Origin: Cryptomeria japonica
Taxonomy: Eukaryota > Streptophyta > Pinopsida > Cupressales > Cupressaceae
Direction of reading: 5' to 3'
Length of the DNA: 64,000 nt
Assembly (NCBI RefSeq): GCF_030272615.1
Contig: NW_026729283.1
Location: 1-64,000, forward strand
The notes under the pieces were generated by a model. It ran no database searches. It was not told the DNA's origin and saw nothing but the letters and a program-made list of their open reading frames with translations. How positions within the stretch are numbered: position 1 is the first letter of the stretch; every line of letters starts with the position of its first letter. Below, piece by piece: positions 1 through 14,829 of this stretch. The translations under genes and the position numbers were made by a program.

Positions 1-1179
1 TCTCATGCAAGGCTAATTTATACATATCTCTATTGTCTCTTCAAATTATTTTTTATTGAGGTCACCTCTTTAATAAAATTTAATGCGTCTCTAGAGTCAT
101 CATCAATACCTCTCAAATAGATAGATTTTTTAATTTTGTCATCTAACCCATTTCAACCCCTTCTATTAATAAACAAATATTGGTTTTCATAATCCTCTAA
201 ACTCTCATCTTCCATAATCCTTTCTATCCCCGACTTTTCCATAAAATTCATTTTATCCAAGAAGAAAAATTCTATTTTATTCCATGTGGCTATGGAAATT
301 GCATTTAATCCTATGAAATAACACAAAGATAATTATTTTAAGGTTGATATAAACAAATTCAAATTCTAGATATCATTATCATAATAATAAGTTTGATACA
401 AAAGATTAAAATTTAATTAGGAATTGGTTAGGATCTTCATATGTTTTCTTATGGAATTTAGGTAAGACATATGGGGATGTTTTTTTCATAAGTGTCACAT
501 TTTTCTTGGGACTCAAAGCTATAGGGTATAAATTTTTTTGAATTGGAACTACTTCCTCTACTCTTTCTATAATCACACATTTTTTTTGGCAATGTTCTAA
601 CAAATTATCCAAAGGAGTCTCATGGTTTGTTCATCAACTATTTAAGTAGGCTATTACCAACACTAAGGCTTGGGATTTTTAAGCCAAATATCCCTCAACA
701 ATAGTGCCAAAAATTCAAAAGAAGTTGTTGTAGATGTCCTAATCCCTTTTTATTTAATCATTTATTGATGTGGGGGTGTCTAAATAATCTTTTAGTAAGA
801 ACCATTTTGGGGAGTCATATGATGCTTTTTTAAAGTCCTATTTTGGTTTTGAAATATATCCTCTAACAACAAATTTAAAATCTATCTTATTTTCTAGACT
901 TGATTACACTATTATTTGTAGAAAATGAACTCCTAAAAAAACATGGTCTATATGAACCAATTTTTTTTTCTTTCTATCTAATTCAAAGTGGTCATAAAAG
1001 AGATCAATTCAAACTTGCTAATTAAAAAATCTATTTTAACTTGAAAAAAATGAAATATGTTTTAAATAACACCTTTGAAATAAAGTAAAGCTAACCTAGA
1101 TCACATGATCTCAAATCTCAACATTCATGAACAAATTTAAAAATTCAAATGATTTCTAAAGTTAATTTTAAAAGGAGAA
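1..1179. other. AT-rich flank without recognisable gene
   Basis: I see no gene or element structure here. A 68-codon minus-strand frame at 406-612 is the only notable open stretch. It resembles nothing I recognise and has no neighbouring coding signal. This is the DNA into which the copia element starting at 1180 inserted. Confidence 0.5.
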
Positions 1180-1972
1180 TGTTAGGAACCAGGAACGACA
1201 ACTGAGAGGGGGGGTGAATCAGTTTTAAACTAGTTAAATATATAAATTATAACCCAAATGAAAATTATTCCAACTTAAACTTAGTGTTGGTAAACCAAAC
1301 TTAAGTGACGGTAAAACTGATTAATAGTTATAGCAGTACCGATTTAACTTAATGCATGAAACAGAAAGAGAAACAACATCCACAACACATGACATAAAGA
1401 TTTTGATGTGGAAACCATGTAAGGGGAAAAATCATGGTGGGAAACCTTACCCACAATTAGATGATACTACTGCAGATAGTAAGTGTATACAAATGAGGTC
1501 TGCACATGCAGAAAGACCAACCACCTAGAGCTCACTGCTCAATCACAAAATAGGAGTCACATTGACTACAGTTGGATGGGTAAATCCAATAACAATGTAC
1601 TACCTTGGAATAGCATCTGCAATGCTGGATTCAGTATTGGTTTAAGCTCTGAACATGAGTGCCAAACACCTTCATAACCTTCCTTCAACCTTCAGATAAT
1701 GTCTGCATGATTCGCACAAGGATCTGCTTATTTTTGCTCTTCAATATTCGCACACACTCATACCATACCATGCCATGATCTTCGGTAAGATCTTACAATC
1801 ATTTATACAAAACCTAAGACCTATACACGAGGCCGAATCACTAAAGATATTACAATTAATCAATTACAAATAAGTCTTGATGTGATACAATATATCGGCT
1901 TCAATACAATATCCAATCAGTAAACCATTTCCCAGACGTGTCATGCTGATCTGAAATAGATATCATGTACTG

Positions 1973-3066
<1,094 letters not shown>

Positions 3067-3229
3067 CTCCCCCTTTGACATCAAATGCCAAAGCGGTTAA
3101 GAATAAAAAATAAAACTTAACATACAGCTAACTACTCCCCCTGAGCAGTAGCTCTCCTTCATCAAAGTCGGAAAGAAGATTTGTTTGTTAGTCCCTATCA
3201 GTTTGATGCCAATCTTCATCATTCAAGTC

Positions 3230-4990
3230 TCTGTCGGTGGGGAAATTATCCCAAGCTACTCTCTAAGATATTTAAATGTTTCCTTAGGCAAAGGCTTTGT
3301 AAAGATATCTACAATTTTCTCTTTAGTATTCACATAAACCAATCTTACTTCATTTTCTTCAACATTCTCTTTCAGAAAATTGTGCTTAATAGAAACATGC
3401 TTTGTCTTAGAGTGAAATACTGGACTCTTTGATATATCAATTGCTAGTCAATTATCACAATGAATAATTATTAGTTCTTTGCATTTTACCTTTATATCCT
3501 TCAACATTTGTTTGATCCATAATACCTGAGCATAATTAGTTGTTACTGCAACATATTCTTCTTTTCTTGTAGATATTGATGTACAAGTCTGCTTCTTGTT
3601 GATCCATGCAATTAACCTTCTACCAAGAAAGATTGCACCTCCAGTGGTACTCTTTATGTCATCTACATCTCTTGCCCAATTTGCATTTGTGTATGCACAT
3701 AACTCAAAATTGTCATCCTTAGGATACCATAAACCAAGATTTGTTGTGCCTTGTAGGTATTGGAAAATCCTTTTAACTGTTTATTCATGATTTTATTTAG
3801 GATTGCTTTGAAATCTAGAAATAATACATATTGCATTCATTATATGAAGTTTGGTTTGTGTCAAATACAATAATCCTCCAATCATAGATTTGTACCTTGT
3901 CAGATTAATAGGAGTTGAATCATCCTTCAATGTCAATTTATCAGTTGTAGTCGTAGGAGTACATACTGGTTTCAAGTTTTCCATACCAAATTTCTTCAAA
4001 AGTTCCTTCAAGTACTTTGTTTGACATATGAATATACCTTTATTTGTTTGTGAAATTTACAAACCTAGAAATGTTTTTTATCTCCCCAATCATAGACATT
4101 TCAAATTCTTTTTGCATCTAGTTAGCAAAGTCTTTCCATAATCCTTCTTCACCTCCAAAAATGATATCATCCACAAAAACTTCAATAAACAAAATATCAT
4201 CATTGGTAACTTTGTAATACAAATTATTGCCAGCATTACCTTTATTATCCAAGCTTCAAAAAATATTTATCCAATCTAGCATACCAAGCTCTAGGAGCTT
4301 GCTTCAATCCATATAAAGCTTTCCTTAACCTGCAAACCATATCCTTATCATCTATCAAAGAAAATCCATCAGGTTATTCAATGTAAACTACCTCTTCTAG
4401 ATCTTCATTTAAAAATGCACATTTTACATCCATCTAATAAACTTTATAGTTTTTATTAGTTGCAAATGCGAGAAATAGTCTATCTGCCTCAATTCTGGCT
4501 ACCGGTGCAAAAGTTTCATTATAACCAATTCCTTCTTTCTAAGAATAACCTTTACAAACTAATCTTGCTTTGTTTTTGATAACTTCACCATCCTCATTAA
4601 GTTTATTTCTATATACCCATTTAGTTCTAATTAAATTTTTGTCTTTAGGTCAGGGAACCAATATCCAAGTATTATTCTTTTCAATCTGTTCTAATTCTTC
4701 TTCCATTGCTTTTATCCAATGTTTGTCCTGACATGCTTCAATAATAGATGCTAGTTCAACTTGAGAAATTATACATACCTCTTCATTTGCCAATCTTCCT
4801 CTAGTCATAACACCTTGATTCTTATTTCCAATTATCTGATTCTCTAAATGATTCAGTCTTACATACCTAGGTTTATTCTGATTTACACTCACATGTTGTT
4901 GATCTTCAATCACAATTGAGTTTTTTGATGATGTTAGTGTGACTGGATCTTCACTCTGGACCAATGCAATCTATGTTGGTTCATTTATAA
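3230..4990 (-). pseudogene. Copia reverse transcriptase and RNase H (decayed)
   Basis: Minus strand, from high to low coordinate. RT start at 4964-4650 has the copia signature DKHWIKAMEEELEQIEKNN. The RT catalytic FVDD lies at about 4160-4185. The RT end at 4011-3793 carries KFGMENLKPVCTP and RYKSMIGGLLYLT. RNase H residues follow down to about 3250, with AIDISKSPVFHSKTKH and IVDIFTKPLPKETF. Several stops and at least two frame changes separate these blocks, so no functional enzyme is made. In an intact element this would be the C-terminal half of the polyprotein, which copies element RNA into DNA. Confidence 0.9.
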
Positions 4991-5047
4991 TAATTTCAAC
5001 TACCAGTTCTACAAATCTTGAATCTCCTCTAAAATGTTCGTCTAACT

Positions 5048-6196
5048 TCACACTTTCAATGATTTTCTGCAATCATTTATTATAACATCTATATGCCTTG
5101 CTTGTAGATGAATAACCAAGAAATGTCCCTTCATCACTTCTAGGATCAAATTTACCAATATACTCATCGATCTCCTAATATAGCATTTGCTTCCAAATAT
5201 TCTGAAGTATTTAAGAGTAGGACTATGACCAAACCATAGTTCATAAGGGGTCTTACCGGTTTCCCTTTTGATGTGAACTCTGTTGAAAGTATAAACTATT
5301 GTATTCACTACTTCTCTCCAATACACATGAGGTAGATTTGCTTCCATTATCATGGTTTTTGCTGCATCCAAAATAGTTGTGTTCTTCCTTTCCACAACTC
5401 CATTATGCTGGGGTGTCCGAGGTGCTAATAGTTGTCTTTTGATTCCATTCACTTCACAAAATGCATTAAATTCTCTAGATGTAAATTCTCCTCCTTGATC
5501 TGATCTCAAACATTTTATTTTCTTTCCAGTTTCATTCTCTACCATTGCCTTGTATATCTTGAATTTCCCAAAATCTTTTGATTTCTCCCTGAGAAAGGTA
5601 ACCCAACACATTCTAGAATAATCATCAATTATTAGCATAAAGAATCTATCACCTTGAAGACTTTTTGTTCTTGTTGGACCACAAAAATCAGTATGAATTA
5701 AATCAAGAATATTATTGGATTTCTCAGTAATGCTCTTGAATGTTGTTCTAACTTGTTTTCCCATTTGGCATTCCTTACATATCGGATTATGAGGTTTCAC
5801 AATATTAGGTAAATCCCTTACTACCTTAGTTGAACTGATCTTTACAATGCAATCAAAATCCACATGACAGAGTCTCTTATGCCATAACCAACTTTCATCA
5901 ATGTGTGCAATCAAACATGTCTTATCACTAGTATTCAAGTGAAAGATATTACCTTTAGTCTGATTACCGATTACAATATCCAATCTAGTTTTGTTTATGA
6001 TTTTGCATTTTCCATTCTTGAATTGTAACTGAAATCCTTTTTCCACTAACTGACCAACACTCAAAATATTATGCTTTAAAACTTCAACATAATAAACATT
6101 GTCAGTATTGTGCTTACCATCCAAACATATAGTGCCTCTTCCTTTTATTAAACAAGCTTTATCATCTCCAAACCCTACTAGACCTCCATGAATTTC
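5048..6196 (-). pseudogene. Copia integrase (decayed)
   Basis: Minus strand, in the same frame as gag/protease upstream. The start shows the copia pre-integrase block (NILSVGQLVEKGFQL), a zinc-binding His/Cys region (WHKRLCHVD then CKECQMGKQ) and the catalytic core with D (LDLIHTDFCGP), D (RSDQGGEFTSREF) and E (PQHNGVVERKNTTI). Around 5165-5175 the frame slips: the expected continuation is readable in another frame, and the tail of the 5048-6124 open stretch is therefore spurious. One in-frame stop near 6195 separates it from protease. Integrase inserts the cDNA into the host genome. Confidence 0.92.
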
Positions 6197-7369
6197 CTAT
6201 AATGATACGAATTTTCTTTTATCACCAGTCATATGATGCAAGCATCCACTATCTATGATCCATTCATCCTTTTCTTCATTTTTTCCTGCCAGTGCTTGCT
6301 CTACCGGTTTGACAATAGGAGCCTGTGGATCTTCTTTTATTGCAACAAATGCACATCCACTATTTGGTGGATCTTCATTTGAATCATTTGCAACACCTTC
6401 ATTTTCATAGTAACATGACTTGTCTCTTTTTTTCTTAAATCTGTATCTGTGATATTCAGAGTTAGGCTTATATGTTCTTTTTGTTTCCTCCCTTAGTCTT
6501 GCATTTCTATCAGGACACCTAGATGATATATGACCAACTTTATTGCAATTAAAACATTTGAAAGGTGCTTTAACTTCATACTTACTTCCTATTGGACCAT
6601 TATGCATCTTCCTTGCAAATAGTGCTTCATGTTCTTCAAGTTCTTCATTTTCTCTTCTCATATCTTCAAGTTCTTTTGCATAAAGTGCTTTCCAATCAGT
6701 TTTGTCAGATGATGATGATGATGCTTTGAAATATAAATCAGTCTTGACTATAGCAAGAGGACCAAACTCTTCAAGATCAAATGTACAACATTTTCCAACC
6801 AAAGTATCTCTAGAAACTGATGTATTAAGCATTGTTCTCAACTCATTAATAGTAGTCACTTTCATTTTGTAATCCAGTGGCAAAGCTCTTAAAAATTTAG
6901 AGATAATATCATCTCCATTTAAACATCCTCCACAACATTGTATTCCTAAAATAATTTCATTAACTCTTTCAATAAATGCAGAAATTGTTTCATCTTCTTC
7001 CATTTTTAAATTTTCATACCTTACCTAGTAACATTCTAGTTTTGCAATTTTGACAGTGGTATCTCCTTCATTTAATGTTTCCATTTTATCCCAAAAAGCT
7101 TTAGCAGTAGATCGGTCTGATAATCACATGATTTGCTGATCTGATAATGTGCTTAGAAGTGCTTCTCTTGCTTTGCAATCATTCTCCAAGTCCTTAGCCA
7201 ATGTTGGTAGATGAGGTTGATTCGGAGTAGGACCAACATATCCATTCTTAGTAACATCCCATTTATCTCTTCCAATGCATTTCAAATGTGTTTCCATTCT
7301 AATCTTCCATATACCATAGTTAGTTCCATCAAGTTTTGGACTGTCCTTCCTAAAAATATTTGCTGCCAT
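6197..7369 (-). pseudogene. Copia gag capsid/nucleocapsid and protease start (decayed)
   Basis: Starts MAANIFRKDSPKLDGTNYG, typical of copia gag N termini. A TGA at 7124-7126 and a TAG just upstream of 7003 break one continuous frame, and no frameshift is needed. A CCHC zinc knuckle (CFNCNKVGHISSRC) follows at about 6510-6560, and the protease active-site block WIIDSGCLHHMTG lies near 6220-6260. Gag packages element RNA into particles and the protease cleaves the polyprotein. The frame runs on into integrase with only stop codons in between, so decay was by point mutation. Confidence 0.92.
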
Positions 7370-7412
7370 AGGATCTCCTCAAGCTGTTAGGATTATGCAA
7401 AAAGAGGACTAA

Positions 7413-7424
7413 GCTTTGATACCA
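7413..7424 (-). other. Primer binding site, initiator-Met tRNA type
   Basis: On the minus strand this reads TGGTATCAAAGC, one base off the plant copia consensus TGGTATCAGAGC, which is complementary to the 3' end of initiator methionine tRNA. It lies two bases inside the 5' LTR, as expected. Confidence 0.88.
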
Positions 7425-7426
7425 AT

Positions 7427-8569
7427 TGTTAGGAACCAGGAAGGACAACTGAGAGGGGGGGTGAATCAGTTGTAAACCACTTATATATAAATTATAACCC
7501 AAATGCAAATTATTCCAACTTAAACTTAGTGCCAATAAACCAAACTTAAGTGCCGATAAAATATATTAATAGTTATAACAGTACTGGTTTAACTTAATGC
7601 ATGAAATAGAAAGAGAAACAACATTCACAACCCATGACACAAAAATTTTGACATGGAAACCTTGTAAGGGGAAAAACCGCAGTGGGAAACCTTACGCACA
7701 ATCATATGATACTACTGCAGATAGTAAGTGTATACAAATGGGGTCTGTACATGCAGAAAGGAAAACCACTTAGAGCTCACTGCTCAATCACAAAATAGGA
7801 GTCACACCAACTACAGTTGGATGGTTAAATCCAATAACAATGTACTACCTCAAAATAACATCTGCAATGCTGGATTCAGTACCGGTTTAAGCTCTGAACA
7901 TGAGTGCCAAACATCTTCATAACCTTCCTTCAAACTTTAGATAATGTCTGCGTGATTTGCACAAGGATCTGCTTACTTTTCACTCTTCAATATTTGCACA
8001 CACTCATACCATACCATGCCATGATCTTCAATAAGATCTTACAATCATTTATATAAAACCTAAGACCTATACATGAGTTTGGCTCACTAAAGATATTACA
8101 ATTAAATCAATTACAAATAAGTCTTGATGCAATAAAATATGCTAGCTTCAATACGATATCCAATCAATAAACCATTTCCAAGACTTGCCATGATGATCTA
8201 AAATAGATATCATGTACCGGTCCATAACCTAGACCTATTTTTTGGTAAAGGCAAATCTATCAACCCAAGTAGATCAATAAGAAAAACACAAAATACAAAC
8301 ATCCAATCCATGTCTTTGACATAACCAAATGATCTTCAGATGATAACAAGTCATCATCACTGCTGGTGAACAATATAACCTATCGATGAACACATACCGA
8401 TGACTATGCATAAGCCACTAACCATGCCGGTGAACATAATGTGCTGGTTCAACAATAAACCAATATAACCATAGTGCCAAATCAACAATCTAGACCTCCA
8501 AGAAGATAAGTGTTGACATCAATGACAAAACCAATGCAACACATGACGAAGTCATCCATAATACCAACA
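7427..8569 (-). repeat. 5' LTR of the copia element
   Basis: 1143 bp, the partner of 1180-2322. On the minus strand it precedes the primer binding site and gag, so it is the transcriptional 5' LTR. It ends in CA at 8569, followed by TAGAA, the imperfect partner of the left target duplication. Confidence 0.93.
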
Positions 8570-10650
8570 TAGAAAACAAGTATGAAGACTTCATGTTGAC
8601 TAACACTAACTAATATCATCACCAATTAAAATTGTTAGAATTAATGAATCAATAACAAAGATATAACTATTATTCGTTATAATTACAAATGAAGAAATAT
8701 ATAATAAAACATTATTAAGCTAATACAAGCACAATCTAAATTTAATTTAATGAACAACGAAAGATCATCCCCTTTGATCAAGTGGGCTCTACTGTCTTTC
8801 AGGAGAGATCTAGAAGATGAGATATCAAAGAGCTCCCTACTTTTTTCCTATAAAATTGACCATTGGAGGGGAAAACTATATAATTACAAAGATATTGAGA
8901 AGAGAAAATAGTTGATTTCCAAATATTATAACTATAACTAATGGAAGAGTGTCCTAATTATATATTCGTGCTCATTCTTAAAAAAAATTAGTTAAATTGA
9001 AATTCATGGTTACAATTAATTCAAAATTGCTGAAGACAAATCTATAATTGTCTATATATGATGAAGAGCACAAGAAAAATGTCAATGGAATGAAACGTTT
9101 CATAGTAGACAAAGACTATTTATAGGTTTTATGAGTAGTGCTACACATGGTTGGGACTAGAGGTTTCATGAGCCAATTGGTTTAAGAATGAAGTGTCTAC
9201 TATAAGATTTATGATGCTAATAAAAAGACATCTAATTTGGCAAAGGGAAAAGATCTCCTGAGATTTCATTAGAGCTCTATTTTATAGGGAGTTCACTCAT
9301 GCATGAATTAGCTAAAAATAATATATGTATGAATGCATAAAAGGAACAATTTCATCAATCAAGAAGAACATTCAAGCATAATCAAACATGTATTTACTAC
9401 CAAATTTTTTTAAATGGTTTTAACAAAGTCTTTGAAGTATGTAATTAAAATATCAAATATTTAAATGTTCAATATATATGTTTCATTTGATGATAGTCAC
9501 CTAAAAAATATTGTCACTCTATCTTTAGATATTTGCCTTATGTTTCCTATTTTAATTCTATTTATATCTATGACTTCACATATCTGACTTGGTCATCAAT
9601 CTAGTTTTGACATCCTCAATATAGTATTATTTTAAATTCTTATTAGTTTAACTTTCACCAAATATCCATGGCTCTTCTACTTGAATGCTATATGATACCT
9701 AGTCCATCCTATTATCATTTGTCATAGTTTAGCACTAATTTGGAGATATTTGAGGACCATTAGAATAAATCATCATGGGAATCATCTAAATCTTTGGATT
9801 ATATGAAATATTAAGAGACATGCATTCTTCTTTTTGTTTATTCCTATTAGAATAGGAAGCTATATTTTTCACCTACCTTTATGGTGATATTTCTTCCCAA
9901 GGAGAGAAATTTTGCTAGTGTTCACCATTATCTCTAGCATCTAGTTTCAAAAATCTATGGAAACTTCAAGACGGATTTTGACGGGAGATTTTTATGCGGT
10001 TCCTCTTCTCATCTTGGTTTGGGGAGGAAGAATTTCTTTAATTTATATTAAATTTTTCCTTCTCACCCTTGGGGGCCACACAAGCCTTCTCTCTTTTCTC
10101 TTCTACTAAAAAAATAGTTATTCCACATTAGGTTAGAAGTATTCCTTGGGGAATAATAATGATTCATCATGTATTCTCTTTTTTCACTTGTAAATTTAGT
10201 TTACATTATTTTATTTTAGTGAGGAGTTTTATTTTTCATTAGATTTTATACTTTACTTTTATGATGACGAATTTGCATGTGGTACCTAATATGACCTAGT
10301 AGTTTGAACCCATTATCATCATCTTTTTATACATTACTCCTTTAGTTGCACTTAAGGTTGGTGCTTTAGAGTAAACAATAACATTATTAAACTAGTTAAA
10401 CTAGCTTTAATTACTCCTCATCCTCATAGCTTTAATTATTAAACTAGTTACCTTTTGGCTTACCTAGGAGATTCCTATGCACTGGTTAAGTCTCCATTTA
10501 GGGACTTCTAATCTTTTTGTCTCGCCTCATATTGTTTAGAGACATGTAATCACCATTTGAGAGAATAACTTCATGTGTATTTGATACATTTATAACATGT
10601 CTCATACACATGATACATCATGGACATATTTCCTATTGTAGCATTCTAAA
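8570..10650. other. AT-rich sequence without recognisable gene
   Basis: No long open frame, RNA gene or element terminus is visible on either strand. The part around 9890-10110 has the C/T-rich texture of an LTR leader, but I could not define ends. Confidence 0.5.
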
Positions 10651-10679
10651 TTCTACTCACCTACAATTTTCTCCTCACT

Positions 10680-11200
10680 TGGGCCTCGCTATGGCATTTC
10701 ATCCTCTAAGGCCTGATTAAAACACTAATTATACTCACACCACCTATTCACCTCACATTCTCACCATATTTGCAGCTTGACCCTTTGTTTGGAGTCCTAA
10801 CTTGTAGGTCCAAGGAGTACCACACCCTAGTCACAAATAAGGACCAGGACATACCACACCATGGTCCTAAATCAGGACCAAGGCATATACACCTTGGACC
10901 TCATAGTTAAGCCCCAAATTGGCCCCTCTTAATAGTCACCTAGTGAGGGTGGTAAATTAGATCCTATGTCAGCTTAGGTTAGAAATTTAATTCAAATTTC
11001 GACAAATAAGTATAAAAGGAGATCTATTCATATCCTTTTAAACCTAACAAATTCAAGATTCCAATTACACTCTAGTAAATTTATGTGAGAATACCATCAG
11101 TCCTGTATGAAGCATTGGAGATGACATTCATGTTCCATGTTTAATGAAGATAATCTACACGGAATCCTAATACCTTGTGGAGACAAAAAAAAATCTTCAT
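10680..11200 (+). repeat. LTR-like promoter relic
   Basis: A degenerate block of imperfect repeats built on AGGACCA...CACACC (about 10810-10890) is followed by a TATA-like TATAAAAGG at about 11011-11019 and a leader-like stretch. This is the usual layout of the U3/R part of a plant LTR. No partner LTR or coding domain is attached and the ends are not defined, so the call is tentative. Confidence 0.4.
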
Positions 11201-11257
11201 TAAAGGTATATCATTAGAGTTTCATTCATTCTCAATGTTTCAATAAAAAGGAAAGTA

Positions 11258-12382
11258 TGTTGAATATACCAGACAACTCAGAGGGGGGTTGCATAAGTTG
11301 CCAATTAAAATATTTTACTTCTTCCACAAAGTAAGATCCAATAAACTAATTCTTGATTACCTAACCATAAGCTGATATAAGCATGAGAGAGCACACATAT
11401 GAAACATACACATGAAGCACTAGATTTAATGTGAAAAATGCAAGAATGAAAAAACCACAGAGAATGCTAATTCTCAAGTAAAAGAAACCTATTAAGATGA
11501 CATCGGTTAAGGTTATTTTTACAAATGATGGCTCACTACCAAAATGCTCACTATAGGTGGGCTCATTTCCTAGAAGAAGAAGGAAAAAGAAAGAATATAC
11601 CACTATAGCATAACTGCCACTAAGCTACAATGTTGGAAGAGACCTTAGGTTCTTTGTTTTCAATACCAAAGAACATTAGTACACAACCCCACTTATCAAA
11701 CCACAACTACACACAACCTCACAAATTTGCACCAATAGGAGAGAGACCTTTTTTTTCAATCAACTTATATCTATATTTGTTCATTACAATCATCCTTTGT
11801 TTATACTAATCTCTTTGAATGAGAAGTATTTTAAGATGGGAAAAGAATTTACCACAAGACAATTTGAAGTATTTCTCCATAAAACATTCTTGTGGTTGAA
11901 TGGAATAAGAAGTGAACCACACCACAATGAACTTCATCGACCAAAACAACACGTTATCCATATGCCATAATAACCGGAGAAAAAATAAAACATTCAAGGT
12001 TGACTAGACCTGGGATGAACATATCTACAACCATATCTCTGGAGAACATCGTCATATCCCAAATCAGAATAACAAAGATAATGATATGAAAAACATAAAT
12101 CCAAGATATCATCATCAAAATCGAAAATGCACAGAAATGTAAAGCAATGCAAACACTTTGGAACATCATCATTACTATATACATTTCATCAAAACAACTT
12201 TTGAAGTTCCAAATCATAAGAATGACATCGCAAGGAAACATCCAACAACATACCAAAGATTCATTACTACAACTACAACATATTAGAAATACGAAGCACA
12301 AACCAATCACTGAAATAAAAAATCAATATGTTGACATCAATGATAACCATACTAACACACCATCTATTTCACATTGGCAACA
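11258..12382 (-). repeat. Solo LTR of a copia family related to the first element
   Basis: A 1125-bp unit with TGTTG...CAACA ends, flanked on both sides by AAGTA (11253-11257 and 12383-12387), a perfect 5-bp target duplication. Its left edge shares the GACAACTCAGAGGGGGG motif with the LTRs at 1180 and 7427, which gives its family and minus orientation. No internal domain is present, so it is a solo LTR left by LTR-LTR recombination. The short open frames inside it are chance. Confidence 0.85.
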
Positions 12383-12387
12383 AAGTA

Positions 12388-14035
12388 TTTTACTATATTA
12401 CTTCATTTGTATTGTTAATTCAATTTCATGGTTAGTTCCAAAAATAAGGTTTGACGTAAGACAAACCCCTATTCCTAATATATTTCCCCTTTTCACTATG
12501 TGTAGGAATAGATACAGAATCGCATTCAGGAGGATTGATAGGATTGACAAATAAAAATAGGTTCAAGTTTTGACCGCGAAAAATTTGGAGGACCATGCTG
12601 AATTGATACTACCTAGTCTTGAAAAATTAGGTCAAAATTCTTGGAACAGATTTGAATCATCTTCTTCTACTCAAATACAGGTTGGTGTCTTTGTATGACA
12701 TCTATAGCTCATTGTTTCTATCAAATTGTTTCAATAATTCATTATATTGCCCTAATCTTCAATAATTAAATTCAATTCAAGTGAAGGAGGCCAAAGCCCT
12801 ATCAAAGGATCCTGAAATTCTTAAATTATATCTTCTCATATCACCCCTCTTCTATATATTTAATTTGATGATATGTAATTTCTTCCCTTTTGGATTCACA
12901 CATATTGTATGAATATAATGCATTTTTTCACTTATTTCAAACCTAATGTATAAGTTGTATCATGATTTTACATGACATATTAGGTTGTGAGAGTGAAATA
13001 TTTAACTCCAATATTGTATGCACCCTAGAAATAGTATGCTTTGTGATACCAAGGACACTTTGGAGGTTATCTAAGTCATGGAGAAGGAATAATAACAAAG
13101 CCCATGTGCTTCCCTTTACAAGTATTGAGAGAATAACTATCTTATGTGTAAGTGTACAAAATTTTTAAGTTATGGTCATTCCAATATAGCTCACAAAGGA
13201 AATAATTGTCTATAAATAATTCAATTTAAGAGTCACACAAGAAAGCTATACAAATAATAGGATAGGAAAGACAAAGGAAAATAAGTTGAGAAAGTAGGTA
13301 GTAATGTTCATTTAACGACACAAGTAAAGAACTATATGGCATGCTTACCCTTTAGAGCATATAATAAAATTGAAAGTATAATAATTTCAAGGTTATAGCT
13401 TTATTTTAATATTTCATTGAATCCAAAGAATATAACAAAATTAATATAGCATACAAGATCAAATAGTCAACCATTCACATGAAAGTTGAGAGGATAAAAT
13501 TTATCTCAAATGACTTTAATTATGGTTTGAGACAACAAGATTACTAAAATAATCATAAATGACCATATTTTTGCACTCTCTTCATACAATATGAAATATG
13601 AATATTGTTAAAAAAATGAGAGTAGTACCCTACGATTCCCTCCTCAAAACTGGATATCCAATTTCAAACAAAAAAATAAAAAACAAAACAAAAATAAAAA
13701 CAAAAGTTTATTCACATTGTCCCTCTTTTAATCAATACAAACCAATATGAAAATCATGATTTGAAAAACATATTCACAAACTCATGTAAACTATCATATT
13801 CAATGTAATCACAAATTCCTTTTCTATTCAACTACATCCCAACAATATTTTTTCTTTTTTGGTAGTTAAATTGTTGGAAAGTCCACCTCCTAGTACATTA
13901 AAAGAAAATAAAATAAAATTCCATAAAATATGATTTGCGAAGCTAGAAAAATATCCTAGCTAACGAAAAAATGGCTCTACTACTAGATCCTAAATCTACC
14001 TAGACATATAACAAATAAAGGTTTTGAGTTCCAAG
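12388..14035. other. AT-rich sequence without recognisable gene
   Basis: No domain or element terminus is seen. A 68-codon plus-strand frame at 12962-13168 does not resemble a known family, and A-rich low-complexity DNA occurs around 13660-13720. Confidence 0.5.
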
Positions 14036-14039
14036 AAGA

Positions 14040-14640
14040 GGATCCTCTACCCCCTCATATGTTTGATATTAAATTAGGTGTTACAATTCATAATCCTCCT
14101 AAGAAAGGGGCCCTTTGATACATTCAAGCTTGGGAGTGACCTCAGTGAAGATGTAAGGCTAAATGCCTATGTACAATTCATGAGTGATGATGAAATTATA
14201 TATACCATAGAGTTCAGGTAGTTTGTAATAAGAAATTTGGTAGATGAGAAATAAACAAGGAAGGGCATCAAGCTCAATGACCTAAGGGATGATGAAAGGT
14301 TGGAGAATTAATGATGAGTTGTTGAAAGCTTCCAAAGAGAAATTCTCTATTATGACCCTTCAAATGGGGAGACAGATTGTAAAAATAAGTGTAGTACTCC
14401 TTTTGGAAGGATGAAACATCTCCTCTGCTATAATTTTTGATGAATTAAGGAGGAGACATGATATTGACTTGGAAGCAACTGATCCAATGCAGAGAGATAA
14501 GCTGCTCTTAGGAGTGATTTTTGATTATCTTCTTGATCAATTAGTTATTTGGTGTCTTCATCCTATCACAAAGAGGCCAAGAATGAGTCATGAGATGGAC
14601 CAATTATTTTGGGATTATTCCAATCTTATTTTAATATAAT
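14040..14640 (+). pseudogene. Decayed coding relic of unknown family
   Basis: The plus strand reads as protein-like sequence in successive frames: blocks such as DTFKLGSDLSEDVRLNAYV, then TRKGIKLNDLRDDERLEN, and in another frame FDELRRRHDIDLEATDPMQ followed by RDKLLLGVIFDYLLDQ. Stops and at least two frameshifts interrupt it. The acidic, charged, non-repetitive composition is unlike the surrounding AT-rich DNA, so I believe it was once coding. I do not recognise the family. It could be a host gene fragment or the structural gene of an unfamiliar element. Confidence 0.45.
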
Positions 14641-14829
14641 TCTTTTTTAAATATAAAATTTTCATAATATTTAAATAATAAGTCAATTTAATAATACAGC
14701 TTTCTTGAATACTCGTTTATCACATATGATAAAAATGACAAGTATTAAAGGACAAAATTCGTCATGTTTGGTGAATGGGGCTTTACAAATCAATATATAA
14801 CATGGTCGGATTTGAATAAGTTAAAAACT

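Noticed and set aside
11361-12310. Several open frames on both strands around 11.4-12.3 kb
   Set aside because: They lie wholly inside the solo LTR defined by its target duplication and have low-complexity, hydrophobic chance composition.
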